Of a stretch of 64,000 bases of DNA, positions 35,088 through 43,338 are shown one piece after another. Each line of letters opens with the position of its first letter. Within the stretch, counting starts at the first letter, position 1. The stretch covers positions 62,001 through 126,000 of the forward strand of contig JANLFP010000010.1 in NCBI GenBank assembly GCA_024655905.1, given 5' to 3'. A program made the translations under genes and the position numbers. This DNA is from Tepidanaerobacteraceae bacterium. GTDB taxonomy: Bacteria > Bacillota > Thermosediminibacteria > Thermosediminibacterales > Tepidanaerobacteraceae. The notes beneath the pieces are model-generated. The model was not told the origin of the DNA, ran no database searches, and saw only the letters and a list, made by a program, of their open reading frames with translations.

Positions 35088-36299
35088 TCACCCTCCCTTC
35101 ATTGTCTTCGGAAATCTCAGGCGCACTTTGGTGCCCATGTTTTCCTGGCTTTCTATCGAAATGCCGTATTCCGAACCAAAGTACCGCTTAAAGCGCAGAT
35201 CCACGTTGGGTATGCCTAGACCGGTTGTATGGCCGTTTTTCTCATGCAAAGGGTTGTTAATTTCATCAAGCTTTTTGGGACTCATGCCTACACCGTTATC
35301 GATAATATCAATGGCAATTGCATTGCCCTCATCCATAGCCTTGATGACCAGCATTCCGCCTTCTTTTTTGTTTTCCAGGCCGTGCTTTATGGCGTTTTCC
35401 ACAATGGGCTGCACGCTCATGACGGGTATGAAAAAATCCAGAAGGGCTTCCGGTATGTCAACTTTTGCCTGAATGCGGTCTTTATATCTTATTTGCTGGA
35501 TATAAAGGTAGTGTCTGATGTAGGATATCTCCTCCCTTAAACTCACGAACTGATCCAAATTTCTTATGGAATACCGCAGCAAACTGGCAAGAGAATATAT
35601 CACGTCCGAGGTTTGCCGGGCGTTTTCCAGATATGCGAGACGGGCGGCCATATTCAGGGTATTGAAAATAAAATGGGGGTTCACCTGGGATTGCAGCGCC
35701 TTCAATTCCAGAGATTTCACCGCGTTTTCCAGTTCGGATCTCCTGTATTGTTCTTCCATTAATCTCTGCTGCATCAGGCTGTTTACACCGAGCTCCACTA
35801 TGTAATTGGAAAAAATATGGAGCATCTCTCCGGCTGAAAGCACCTGGCTTTGAGGCACCAGCTTTATTTCCATAAAAGCTTTCAAATATTCGTCGGGGTC
35901 CAGGCCAAATAATTTGGCTCTTTTTCTGGCGTTTTCAATGGATTTGTCATCCGGCGGACCGATAGACACCTGTCCGCACAGGACATAACCGTAGCATCTT
36001 CCTTCCACTATCAGGGGTGCCGCAAGGTCTACTATACCGCAGTGGCACGGTTCAATGGCAGGTCCTCCTTTTTTCACCGAGAGCTTTCCCAGCCTCGCAT
36101 CGGATGCATAGCATCCCAACTTGCCCCTTTTTGTGGACCTCACCATCATACAGTGTCTTGTGAAATTGCTGGGGTCGGTGATGTTTCTGCCGCGCCGGTC
36201 GGTCATTATGGCGGCGAGCCCGGTGGCTTCCGTGAACTTGTCCAGAATTTCGCGAAGCTTGTGCCTGTTGATTACATCCACCAAATCATAGCTATTCAC
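35088..36299 (-). CDS. PocR-domain sensor histidine kinase (LytS/YesM class)
   Basis: The 403-residue kinase starts with a PocR domain (about residues 8-170; HCMMVRSTKRGKLGCYASD, EPCHCGIVDLAAPLIVEGRC, GYVLCGQVSIGPP), the ligand module of the propanediol regulator PocR. No membrane segment is present, so sensing is cytoplasmic. The kinase part has the His box QVNPHFIFNTLN, N box VENAIKHGLE and G boxes DNGVGM and GLGIPNVDLRF. It should respond to 1,2-propanediol or a related small molecule and phosphorylate the AraC-type regulator. GTG 36299 is the only usable start. Confidence 0.9.
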   Translation of the reverse strand: MNSYDLVDVINRHKLREILDKFTEATGLAAIMTDRRGRNITDPSNFTRHCMMVRSTKRGKLGCYASDARLGKLSVKKGGPAIEPCHCGIVDLAAPLIVEGRCYGYVLCGQVSIGPPDDKSIENARKRAKLFGLDPDEYLKAFMEIKLVPQSQVLSAGEMLHIFSNYIVELGVNSLMQQRLMEEQYRRSELENAVKSLELKALQSQVNPHFIFNTLNMAARLAYLENARQTSDVIYSLASLLRYSIRNLDQFVSLREEISYIRHYLYIQQIRYKDRIQAKVDIPEALLDFFIPVMSVQPIVENAIKHGLENKKEGGMLVIKAMDEGNAIAIDIIDNGVGMSPKKLDEINNPLHEKNGHTTGLGIPNVDLRFKRYFGSEYGISIESQENMGTKVRLRFPKTMKGG

Positions 36300-36670
36300 T
36301 GGCTATTCCCTTCTTTGCAAAATCAATCATGTTTTGCGGGTATATTTATATCAATTTTATATATTCTATAAAATTTCCAAAACTCCTTTTAAAAAATATG
36401 AAGTTTCCGTAACCATTTTGCTTGAACAATATAAAAAGGCGGGGAAAACGACATTTGCGCTTCCGCTTAAACGCAACGAACTTGAAAAAGCAATCCCATT
36501 AGCATGTAAACTTAAACATCCTGCCAATGATGCAAAACGCATCACCATAGGATGATGAAAAAATTTATCTATATTTTCGGGATAGTTGTAAGCCGCAGAA
36601 GAAATGCCGCATTAGCAACAGATGATACTCATAAGATTAATATCGGAGCAGTCCGTGTTTGATGAACAAA
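36300..36670. other. Intergenic region with a possible gene fragment
   Basis: Between the kinase and the tRNA genes lies a 370-base stretch. A plus-strand frame (36395-36555) ends KKAGKTTFALPLKRNELEKA then PLACKLKHPANDAKR and a stop, with amino-acid content like a real protein C-terminus but no proper start; it may be a gene remnant. Nothing else is recognised. Confidence 0.35.
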
Positions 36671-36694
36671 AAAAAACCGTTCTAAAACGGTTTA
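36671..36694 (-). terminator. Terminator of the tRNA pair
   Basis: Minus strand AAACCG, TTTTAGAA loop, CGGTTT followed by TTTTTTG, just after the encoded CCA of tRNA-Glu. Confidence 0.85.
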
Positions 36695-36700
36695 TCCCTC

Positions 36701-36776
36701 TGGTAGCCTTAGGGGGATTCGAACCCCCGTTACCGCCGTGAGAGGGCGGCGTCCTGAACCCCTAGACGATAAGGCC
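36701..36776 (-). tRNA. tRNA-Glu (CTC)
   Basis: A complete cloverleaf can be drawn: acceptor GGCCTTA/TAAGGCT with a G-T first pair, anticodon stem CCGCC/GGCGG around loop CTCTCAC giving anticodon CTC, and T arm GGGGGTTCGAATCCCCC. The 3' CCA is encoded. Confidence 0.95.
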
Positions 36777-36785
36777 ATATAAAAT

Positions 36786-36859
36786 TGGCTGCGGGACTAG
36801 GATTCGAACCTAGACAACATGATCCAGAGTCATGCGTGCTACCGTTACACAATCCCGCA
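36786..36859 (-). tRNA. tRNA-Gln (CTG)
   Basis: Acceptor TGCGGGA/TCCCGCA, anticodon stem CATGA/TCATG around CTCTGGA giving anticodon CTG, T arm CTAGGTTCGAATCCTAG, encoded CCA. It is first in the tRNA pair, cotranscribed with tRNA-Glu. Confidence 0.95.
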
Positions 36860-36885
36860 ACACTGCATCATTTCATGCAAAAAAT

Positions 36886-36914
36886 ATAATAACATATTTT
36901 TATAGGGAAGTCAA
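36886..36914 (-). promoter_or_regulatory. Sigma-A promoter of the tRNA pair
   Basis: Minus strand TTGACT at 36914-36909, 17-base spacer, TATTAT at 36891-36886. The start point would be a few bases before the 5' end of tRNA-Gln. Confidence 0.85.
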
Positions 36915-36989
36915 ATCACTTGTCTTTGAATTTCACCAATTTTATTATATAGTGGTGTAGGTAAATTTGCAAGTGGTTTTTTAATTTTA

Positions 36990-37258
36990 CGCTATAATGA
37001 GCGGCCCTTAAAATCATACCCTATATAGCCCCTTGGCAGTGTTGGATTTCGTTTTGTTTGGCAAACTCATCCGCACTGTATAGCATTATATGTGGTTCGT
37101 TTTCCTCAGTCCGTGGCTTTGATTACAGCTTCCTTCAGCACCCACCTTCGGCGGGCCCCTGACTCACGATAGACACCTTTGCTGTTAAGCTAATTGTCGC
37201 CGCTACCAGCCCCATTGCAGACTTTCACTGCTTAAGCTTCCGCCCATGCCGGACACAC
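36990..37258 (-). mobile_element. Group IIC intron, 5' (domain I) fragment
   Basis: On the minus strand the sequence begins GTGTGTCCGGCATGGGC at 37258, the GUGYG-type 5' end of group II introns. GTGAAAGTCTGC, GCTTAACAGCAAAGGTGTC, GTGCTGAAGGAAGCTGTAA, CGGACTGAGGAAAACGAAC and GGATGAGTTTGCCAAACAAA follow. These match, in order, blocks I recall from the Oceanobacillus iheyensis class C intron. Similarity stops near 37000; no reverse transcriptase ORF or domains V/VI are present, so it is a 3'-truncated relic. It lies directly behind a terminator hairpin, the known target of class C introns. Confidence 0.82.
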
Positions 37259-37261
37259 CAA

Positions 37262-37287
37262 AAAGGCCCGGGGATTATTACCGGGCC
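37262..37287 (-). terminator. Terminator of the hydrogenase operon
   Basis: Minus strand GGCCCGG, TAATAATC loop, CCCGGGCC and TTTTT; it overlaps the hndD stop codon. The group II intron fragment starts just after the T run. Confidence 0.88.
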
Positions 37288-39005
37288 AAAACCCTGGGTC
37301 TTGGGGTGTAATCGGTATGGAGAAGCTCATGAGCCCTGTGGCTCAAGGGCTTTATCAGAAAATCCTTATAAAGCTGCTGCACTGCCGGATTTTCATGGGA
37401 TTTCCTTAGCCTCATGGATTTATCGGCCTCATATATGGCCTGCATGCGCTTTTGTCTTACGTCATTATCCGTGGGAATAATCTGGCCTCCTCCTCCCAAA
37501 CAGCCGCCTGGACATGCCATAACTTCAATAAAATGGTATGTTTTTTGTCCGGCTTTCACGGCTTCGAGAAGCTTTCGCGCATTGGCCAGACTGTGAGCTA
37601 CGGCGGCTTTTAAAATTGTGCCGTTGACGGATACCTCCGCTTCTTTTATCCCGTCAAGCCCTCTTACCGGAGTAAAATTAATGTCTTCCAGCTCCTTACC
37701 GTTCACCAATTCATATACTGTTCTGATGGCTGCTTCCATAACCCCGCCGGTGGCTCCGAATATGACGCCGGCACCGGTGGATATGCCCAGCGGCAGATCG
37801 TATTCCTCGGGCTTCAATTTGGAAATATCTATTCCCATTTCCTTTATCATTCTGGAAAGTTCCCTGGTGGTTATAGCTATGTCTACATCGATGTATCCGC
37901 TAGATACCATTTCCCCTCTCTGAGCCTCGAATTTTTTAGCTGTACAGGGCATCACCGAAACAACAACGATATTTTCAGGGTTGAGCCTTGCTTTTGCGGC
38001 ATAGTATGTTTTTATCAGAGCGCCCATCATCTGCTGCGGAGATTTGCAGGTGGAAAGATTGTCGAGGAATTCCGGATAAAAATGTTCGCAGAATTTTATC
38101 CATCCGGGGCTGCAGGACGTTATGAGGGGCAATTTCCCTCCGGTTTCAAGGCGCTCGATGAGCTCACTGCCCTCTTCCATGATGGTGAGGTCTGCAGTGA
38201 AATCTGTGTCGAATACTCTGTCAAACCCCAGCCTCCGAAGGGCTGCCACCATCTGCCCTGTCACAATACTGCCGGGTTCCAGACCAAAGGCTTCTCCCAG
38301 GGCTACTCTTACCGCCGGAGCCGTCTGCACCACTACAAATTTATTTGGATCTGCCAGGGCTTCAAAAACCTTTTCCGTATCGTCCCTTTCGGTCAAAGCG
38401 CCGGTAGGGCATGCCATGACACACTGGCCGCACTGGCTGCATGGCATACGGTATAACCCCTCGCAGAAGGACGGATCAATGGAGGTCTTGAAGCCACGGT
38501 GATGTGGTTCCAGTATGCCAATGCCCTGGATGTCATTGCACACATTGACGCAACGCCGGCAAAGAATGCATTTATTCGGGTCCCGAACAATGGCGGGGGT
38601 GGTTTCATCCTTTTCGTAACGGGATCTTTCTCCCTCAAAGGGCATTTCGGTAATATTGAGTTGGCTTGAAAGCTTCTGTAGTTCACAATTTCCGTTTCTG
38701 AGGCATGTAGGACATTCCATTGGATGGTTCGACAGAATGAGTTCCAGGATGGTCTTCCGTGCTTTTCTTATAAAGGGAGTATTGGTTCTTACTTCCATGC
38801 CTTCCGCCGCCGGTGTGACGCAGGACGCCTGCAGGGTTTTGGCCCCCTTGACTTCCACCACGCAGAGCCGGCATACTCCCATGGCCTTCAAATCCTCTCG
38901 GTGACAGAGGGTTGGAATGTATACCCCGGCCTTTTTAGCTGCATCCAGGATGGTGGAGCCTTCTTCCACCTGGACATCTACACCGTTTATTTTAAGATTC
39001 AGCAT
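37278..39005 (-). CDS. hndD: [FeFe] hydrogenase catalytic subunit (HndD/HydA type)
   Basis: The 575-residue protein has an N-terminal [2Fe-2S] domain (CHREDLKAMGVCRLCVVEV), the His-ligated cluster motif (HPMECPTCLRNGNCELQ), two [4Fe-4S] motifs (CILCRRCVNVCND, CSQCGQCVMACPTG) and the full H-cluster: L1 ITSCSPGWIKFCEHF, L2 SVMPCTAKKFEAQRGE, L3 EVMACPGGCLGGGGQ. All four cluster cysteines are present, so it should be active in H2 formation or uptake. It is last in an hndABCD-type operon with a bifurcating-type flavin partner. ATG 39005 overlaps the preceding gene by 14 bases. The C-terminal small-subunit-like tail is included. Confidence 0.95.
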   Translation of the reverse strand: MLNLKINGVDVQVEEGSTILDAAKKAGVYIPTLCHREDLKAMGVCRLCVVEVKGAKTLQASCVTPAAEGMEVRTNTPFIRKARKTILELILSNHPMECPTCLRNGNCELQKLSSQLNITEMPFEGERSRYEKDETTPAIVRDPNKCILCRRCVNVCNDIQGIGILEPHHRGFKTSIDPSFCEGLYRMPCSQCGQCVMACPTGALTERDDTEKVFEALADPNKFVVVQTAPAVRVALGEAFGLEPGSIVTGQMVAALRRLGFDRVFDTDFTADLTIMEEGSELIERLETGGKLPLITSCSPGWIKFCEHFYPEFLDNLSTCKSPQQMMGALIKTYYAAKARLNPENIVVVSVMPCTAKKFEAQRGEMVSSGYIDVDIAITTRELSRMIKEMGIDISKLKPEEYDLPLGISTGAGVIFGATGGVMEAAIRTVYELVNGKELEDINFTPVRGLDGIKEAEVSVNGTILKAAVAHSLANARKLLEAVKAGQKTYHFIEVMACPGGCLGGGGQIIPTDNDVRQKRMQAIYEADKSMRLRKSHENPAVQQLYKDFLIKPLSHRAHELLHTDYTPRPRVLAR

Positions 39006-42000
39006 TTTTCACCCCTCCTTCCTGGGATTCTTTAACATCGCATCTCAAGCAGCGGCAAGCTTCCTTATATGCTATTTCTTCCGACATGCCCTGTTCCACT
39101 TCGGCAAAGCTCTTTTTTCTCTCATCCGGGGAAAGTTTTTGTACTGCGTACCTTTCCATCGAGTGTTCATAAATTTCGTATTCGGCTTTCCTAACATATG
39201 TCCTCTTTCTCTTGTACATCTCTCCTCCCAGGAATTTATCTATGGACAGTGCCGCTCTCCGCCCAAAATCTATGGCCTCTATGACTGTGGCAGGGCCAGT
39301 TACGCAGTCGCCTCCGGCAAAGACGCCGGTCAGGGATGTTTCCAGGGTATCTTTATTTACCTGAAGGGTCATATTCTTATTTACCTCAATCCCAATATTA
39401 TTTAAATCAGGCTGTTGTCCTATGGCTGCGATGACACTGTCGACCTTCACCGTAAATTCCGAACCCTCGATGGGGACCGGTTTTCTCCGGCCGCTTCTGT
39501 CGAATTCCCCGGGTCTCATCCTCTGTATCCTGATTTTATCCACCTTTCCATTGCCTCCCAGGATTTCCACCGGAGCGGTGTAGTGGTGGAACCTTATGCC
39601 TTCGGCCAGAGCGTCTTCAATTTCCTCTTTTTGAGCCGGCATCTCTTCCCTGCTCCTGCGGTAAAAGAGGTGAACCTCGCCGGCTCCTTTTCTCAGAGCA
39701 GTCCTCGCTGCATCTATCGCCGCATTACCGCCGCCTATGACTGCTACCCGTTCCCCGAGAGGTACTTCCAAACCTAGATTTACTTTCCTCAAAAACTCCA
39801 CGCCTGAAAATACTCCAGTCAGTTCCTCGCCGGGAATCCCCAGCTTCATATCCCTGTGGGCTCCTATAGCTATAAATATGGCTTCAAAGTTCTGTTTCTT
39901 TAAATCTTCCAGGCTAAAATCTCTTCCGAGGGCCTGATTCAATTTTATCTCGACCCCGACGGATTTTATATGCTCGATTTCCGCCGCCAGGACCTCCCTG
40001 GGAAGCCGGTATTCGGGAATCCCTACCGCCATCATGCCTCCGGCCACCGGCAGAGCTTCAAATACCGTAACGCTGTACCCTTCCCTCGCCAGGTAATAGG
40101 CCGCGGTAAGCCCCGAAGGACCTGCACCGATGATGGCCACTTTTTTACTTTTGAGCGCTCTCAAGGCGGGCTTTTGTGGATTTTTCATATCATAGTCGGC
40201 GGCAAATCTTTTCAATGCCCTTATGGCCACAGGATCATCTATCTGGGATCTGCGACATTTAGACTCGCAGGGATGGTTGCACACCCTGCCGCAAATGGCC
40301 GGGAAGGGGTTGTTTTCCCTTATTATTTCCACCGCTCTGGAATAATCCTTTTGCCTTATGGCGCTTATATAAAGCGGCACTTCCACTCCGGCAGGGCAGG
40401 CGTTCTGGCATGGCGAATCAAAAAGGCTTGCACATACCGAAGCAGGACATTTTTTATATTTTATGTGTGCTTCATACTCTTCTCTAAAATACCTGATGGT
40501 GGAGAGTACCGGGTTCGGAGCTGTTTGCCCCAGGCCGCACAGTGCGGTTTCCTTTATGATATTGCCGGTATCTATGAGCCTCTCAATATCCCCTTCGCGG
40601 CCTTCACCCCTGGTGATGCGTTCCAGAATCTCCAGCATCCTCTTGGTGCCCAGGCGGCATGGGGCACACTTGCCGCAGGATTCGTCCTGCACAAACTGTA
40701 GGAAGAATTTTGCAAAGTCCACCATACATGTATCTTCATCCACTACGATAAGGCCGCCGGAACCCATGATGGTGCCCAGTTCCTTCAATGTCTCATAATC
40801 CACAGGAGTATTCAAATATTCCCTGGGTATGCATCCCCCGGAAGGCCCACCGGTCTGGGCAGCCTTGAATTTTTTACCGCCGGGTATTCCTCCTCCGATA
40901 TCGTATATTATATCCCCCAGACTCGTGCCCATGGGTACCTCCACAAGGCCTGTGTTGTTGATTTTTCCGGCCAGGGCGAACACCTTGGTCCCGGTATTGT
41001 TGGAAGTACCGTATGAAGCAAACCATTCGGCTCCATTCAAGATGATCGGGCAGATATTGGCATAGGTCTCCACATTGTTTATAAGAGTGGGTTTCCCGAG
41101 ATACCCTTCGTTGGCCGGAAATGGTGGTTTTGGCCTGGGCTCCCCACGCTTCCCCTCCACCGATGCTATAAGGGCCGTCTCTTCACCGCATACGAAGGCT
41201 CCCGCCCCCACCTTTATATCAAGATCGAAGTCAAAACTGATCCCCAGGATATTCTTGCCCAGCAGGCCCCACTCTCTGGCCTGGGAAATGGCATGGCTCA
41301 AACGTTCCACCGCCAGGGGGTATTCTGCCCGGACATAAACATACCCCTGATTTGCACCTACGGCAAAACCTGCTATGGCCATGGCTTCTATCACGGAATG
41401 GGGATCTCCTTCCAGGACACTTCTGTCCATGAATGCGCCGGGATCTCCTTCATCGGCATTGCACAGTACATATTTGGGATAGCCTTTAGCCCTGGCGGTA
41501 AAGCTCCACTTCAATCCCGTGGAAAACCCTGCGCCGCCGCGACCCCGAAGGCCTGACTTTTTAATGACATCTATCACTTCTTCGGGTTTCATTTCACTCA
41601 GTACTTTGGTCAATGCCTTATACCCGTCAACAGCTATATATTCCTCTATACTCATGGGGTCTATAAGGCCTGTGTTTCTCAGGGCAATTTTTACCTGTTT
41701 TGCGAAAAAAGGGTTTTCTCTTAACGTGGGGGCAAGCCGACCGTCGTGTTCCCGGGCCACCAGTTCCTCCACTACCTCCCCCATATAGAGATGTTTTTCG
41801 ACTATCTTTGCGGCGCCTTCCGGCGTAACTTTGGTATAGAGCACGCCCTCCGGATACACTAGCACCATGGGGCCCAGATGACAGGGGCCCATGCACCCCG
41901 TTACCACTACTTTGATTTCCTGCGAAAGGCCCATCCGATTAATACCTGAAAGCATTGCTTCCTTTACTTTGAGGCATCCGGATGACATACATCCCCCGCC

Positions 42001-42036
42001 GCCGCATACCAGCACATGGCTTCTGTAAAAATGCAT
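38992..42036 (-). CDS. hndC: HndC/HydB-like NAD(P)H flavoprotein fused to a GltD-like domain
   Basis: About 1014 residues from ATG 42036 (GGGGGAG site). Residues 1-90 are a thioredoxin-like [2Fe-2S] domain (CGGGGCMSSGCLKV), residues 100-540 the NuoF core with GLRGRGGAGFSTGLKW and a [4Fe-4S] SCGKCAPCRLGTKRM. In place of the usual C-terminal two-cluster ferredoxin comes a GltD/NfnB-like half: CQNACPAGVEVP, CGRVCNHPCESKCRR, FAD loop KKVAIIGAGPSGLTAAYYLA, NAD(P) loop RVAVIGGGNAAIDAARTAL and GVFAGGDCVTGPATVIEAI. The fusion gives two flavin/nicotinamide sites in one subunit, suggesting a hydrogenase linked to both NADH and NADPH or ferredoxin. Operon partners are HndA, HndB and HndD. Confidence 0.9.
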   Translation of the reverse strand: MHFYRSHVLVCGGGGCMSSGCLKVKEAMLSGINRMGLSQEIKVVVTGCMGPCHLGPMVLVYPEGVLYTKVTPEGAAKIVEKHLYMGEVVEELVAREHDGRLAPTLRENPFFAKQVKIALRNTGLIDPMSIEEYIAVDGYKALTKVLSEMKPEEVIDVIKKSGLRGRGGAGFSTGLKWSFTARAKGYPKYVLCNADEGDPGAFMDRSVLEGDPHSVIEAMAIAGFAVGANQGYVYVRAEYPLAVERLSHAISQAREWGLLGKNILGISFDFDLDIKVGAGAFVCGEETALIASVEGKRGEPRPKPPFPANEGYLGKPTLINNVETYANICPIILNGAEWFASYGTSNNTGTKVFALAGKINNTGLVEVPMGTSLGDIIYDIGGGIPGGKKFKAAQTGGPSGGCIPREYLNTPVDYETLKELGTIMGSGGLIVVDEDTCMVDFAKFFLQFVQDESCGKCAPCRLGTKRMLEILERITRGEGREGDIERLIDTGNIIKETALCGLGQTAPNPVLSTIRYFREEYEAHIKYKKCPASVCASLFDSPCQNACPAGVEVPLYISAIRQKDYSRAVEIIRENNPFPAICGRVCNHPCESKCRRSQIDDPVAIRALKRFAADYDMKNPQKPALRALKSKKVAIIGAGPSGLTAAYYLAREGYSVTVFEALPVAGGMMAVGIPEYRLPREVLAAEIEHIKSVGVEIKLNQALGRDFSLEDLKKQNFEAIFIAIGAHRDMKLGIPGEELTGVFSGVEFLRKVNLGLEVPLGERVAVIGGGNAAIDAARTALRKGAGEVHLFYRRSREEMPAQKEEIEDALAEGIRFHHYTAPVEILGGNGKVDKIRIQRMRPGEFDRSGRRKPVPIEGSEFTVKVDSVIAAIGQQPDLNNIGIEVNKNMTLQVNKDTLETSLTGVFAGGDCVTGPATVIEAIDFGRRAALSIDKFLGGEMYKRKRTYVRKAEYEIYEHSMERYAVQKLSPDERKKSFAEVEQGMSEEIAYKEACRCLRCDVKESQEGGVKNAES

Positions 42037-42047
42037 TTCTCTCCCCC

Positions 42048-42359
42048 CTATACGTTTGGAATTACCCATTCATTGATTATGGTGCGGTTTTGAATGTGGT
42101 GAAAAACGATGCCCCTTGCCATTTCCGGTGTCACATGGTGATAAGTTACATTCGGAAGTCCTTCCACATGAACATCCACCAGGGGTTCCATAGAACAGAG
42201 GCCTATACAACCGGTGGTTTTTATCCTGACATTATTCAAATTTTTATCCTCTATCTCCTTTTGAAAGGCCGTAAGTACATCTTTCGCTCCCACCGCAATG
42301 CTGCATATGCCGTATCGAAGCACTACCTGTGCATTTGGAGATTCTCTCGGACCTTCCAT
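42048..42359 (-). CDS. hndB: HndB-like [2Fe-2S] ferredoxin
   Basis: The 103-residue protein has a thioredoxin-like [2Fe-2S] fold: VVLRYGICSIAVGAKDVL for the first cysteine region and TTGCIGLCSMEPLVDV for the pair near the C-terminal half, a reduced Cys set as in HndB. It sits between HndA- and HndC-like genes, as in NADP-reducing hydrogenase operons. It is thought to relay electrons between flavin and hydrogenase subunits. Confidence 0.83.
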   Translation of the reverse strand: MEGPRESPNAQVVLRYGICSIAVGAKDVLTAFQKEIEDKNLNNVRIKTTGCIGLCSMEPLVDVHVEGLPNVTYHHVTPEMARGIVFHHIQNRTIINEWVIPNV

Positions 42360-42444
42360 AATGACCCTCCCTTCACGTATTAATTAAAGCGTTCTTTCTA
42401 TCAAACCCATGATAAAATTCAATTTGAGAGCTGTCCCTATTTTT

Positions 42445-43032
42445 CTAAATCGGTGCAAGTCTCCTGCTGGGTTCGGCTGCAAATTTTTCTTTTGTTCTGG
42501 CCTCTTCCCGCTGCTGTCTCATCACCTCGCTGTAATCCCTGAACGGCGGTTCATAGCGGGAAATTATTTCTGTTATATCTTCGGGTTTGAGCCTTGCGTA
42601 AACGTCATCATTTATCATCATGACAGGACCCAAACCGCAGGCTCCCAGGCATCTAATCACATCCAGGGAAAACAGGCCGTCATCGGTGGTATCGCCGGGT
42701 TGTATTTTGAGATACTGGGAAAGTTTTTCGATGATTTTTTCCGCTCCTCTGACATAGCAGGCGGTACCCTTACAGCAGCTTATCTGGTACTTCCCCTTGG
42801 GTTTTAACGAGAAAAAGGCATAAAAGGTAACGATACTGTAAATCTCGCTCAGGGTCACGTTCAGAAGTTCTGACAACCGGACCTGAACCTTTCTAGGTAT
42901 GAATCCAAAGTGTTCCTGGACATCCCTCAGAATCTGAATAAGCTCACCCTTCTTTTTACCGTGTTTTTCTACCTGTTGTTCGACCCAAATGAGGTCTTCG
43001 TCACTGACATCAAAGATATTTTTATCCGGCAT
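42445..43032 (-). CDS. hndA: HndA/NuoE-like [2Fe-2S] subunit
   Basis: About 195 residues from ATG 43032 (AGGAGGGAGTAAA upstream). The NuoE domain is complete: QILRDVQEHFGFIPRKVQVR, SCCKGTACYVRGAEK and RCLGACGLGPVMMINDD carry the four cluster cysteines. A 35-residue C-terminal tail (MRQQREEARTKEKFAAEPSR) is extra and highly charged. It is the first gene of the hydrogenase operon, about 90 bases downstream of the presumed sigma-54 start point. Confidence 0.9.
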   Translation of the reverse strand: MPDKNIFDVSDEDLIWVEQQVEKHGKKKGELIQILRDVQEHFGFIPRKVQVRLSELLNVTLSEIYSIVTFYAFFSLKPKGKYQISCCKGTACYVRGAEKIIEKLSQYLKIQPGDTTDDGLFSLDVIRCLGACGLGPVMMINDDVYARLKPEDITEIISRYEPPFRDYSEVMRQQREEARTKEKFAAEPSRRLAPI

Positions 43033-43135
43033 TTTACTCCCTCCTGTTATAGGTTTCGATGAACACACCCTTCAAACTTTACCGAGTATAGCGTTTTCTT
43101 TGTTCAATCATGGCGTTTCATCATCCTTAAGTTAT

Positions 43136-43151
43136 TGCAAACCTCATGCCA
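43136..43151 (-). promoter_or_regulatory. Sigma-54 promoter of the hydrogenase operon
   Basis: Minus strand TGGCAT-GAGGT-TTGCA fits the -24/-12 consensus TGGCAC-N5-TTGCW with one mismatch and exact spacing. It is about 105 bases before the hndA start. The adjacent gene encodes a sigma-54-dependent activator. Confidence 0.8.
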
Positions 43152-43167
43152 CAAGACAATCCGGCAA

Positions 43168-43208
43168 AATAAAGAGCATTGAGAAATCATCAAAATTTCT
43201 CAATGCTC
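43168..43208 (-). terminator. Terminator of the sigma-54 regulator gene
   Basis: GAGCATTGAGAAAT and ATTTCTCAATGCTC form a perfect 14-bp stem around a 7-base loop, followed on the minus strand by TTTATTTTG. It ends the regulator transcript just upstream of the sigma-54 promoter. Confidence 0.78.
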
Positions 43209-43219
43209 CTGTGCATTAA
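43200..43219. promoter_or_regulatory. Candidate upstream activator site 1
   Basis: TCAATGC-N6-GCATTAA, an imperfect 7-6-7 inverted repeat centred about 60 bases upstream of the sigma-54 promoter -24 element. It is nearly the same as the repeat at 43304-43323. Confidence 0.55.
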
Positions 43220-43303
43220 GGATATTTTATTTTCATCTATTAACTCATTTTTTTAGACCCTCCCCACATCTTCAATTAGCTGCTAGAAGTCTTAAACCTT
43301 TCC

Positions 43304-43323
43304 TTAATGCTCTCCTGCATTAA
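43304..43323. promoter_or_regulatory. Candidate upstream activator site 2
   Basis: TTAATGC-N6-GCATTAA, a perfect 7-6-7 inverted repeat 104 bases (about ten helical turns) from site 1 and roughly 155 bases upstream of the promoter, a usual enhancer distance for Fis-type HTH activators. Confidence 0.6.
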
Positions 43324-43338
43324 AAATGCGATAAAACA

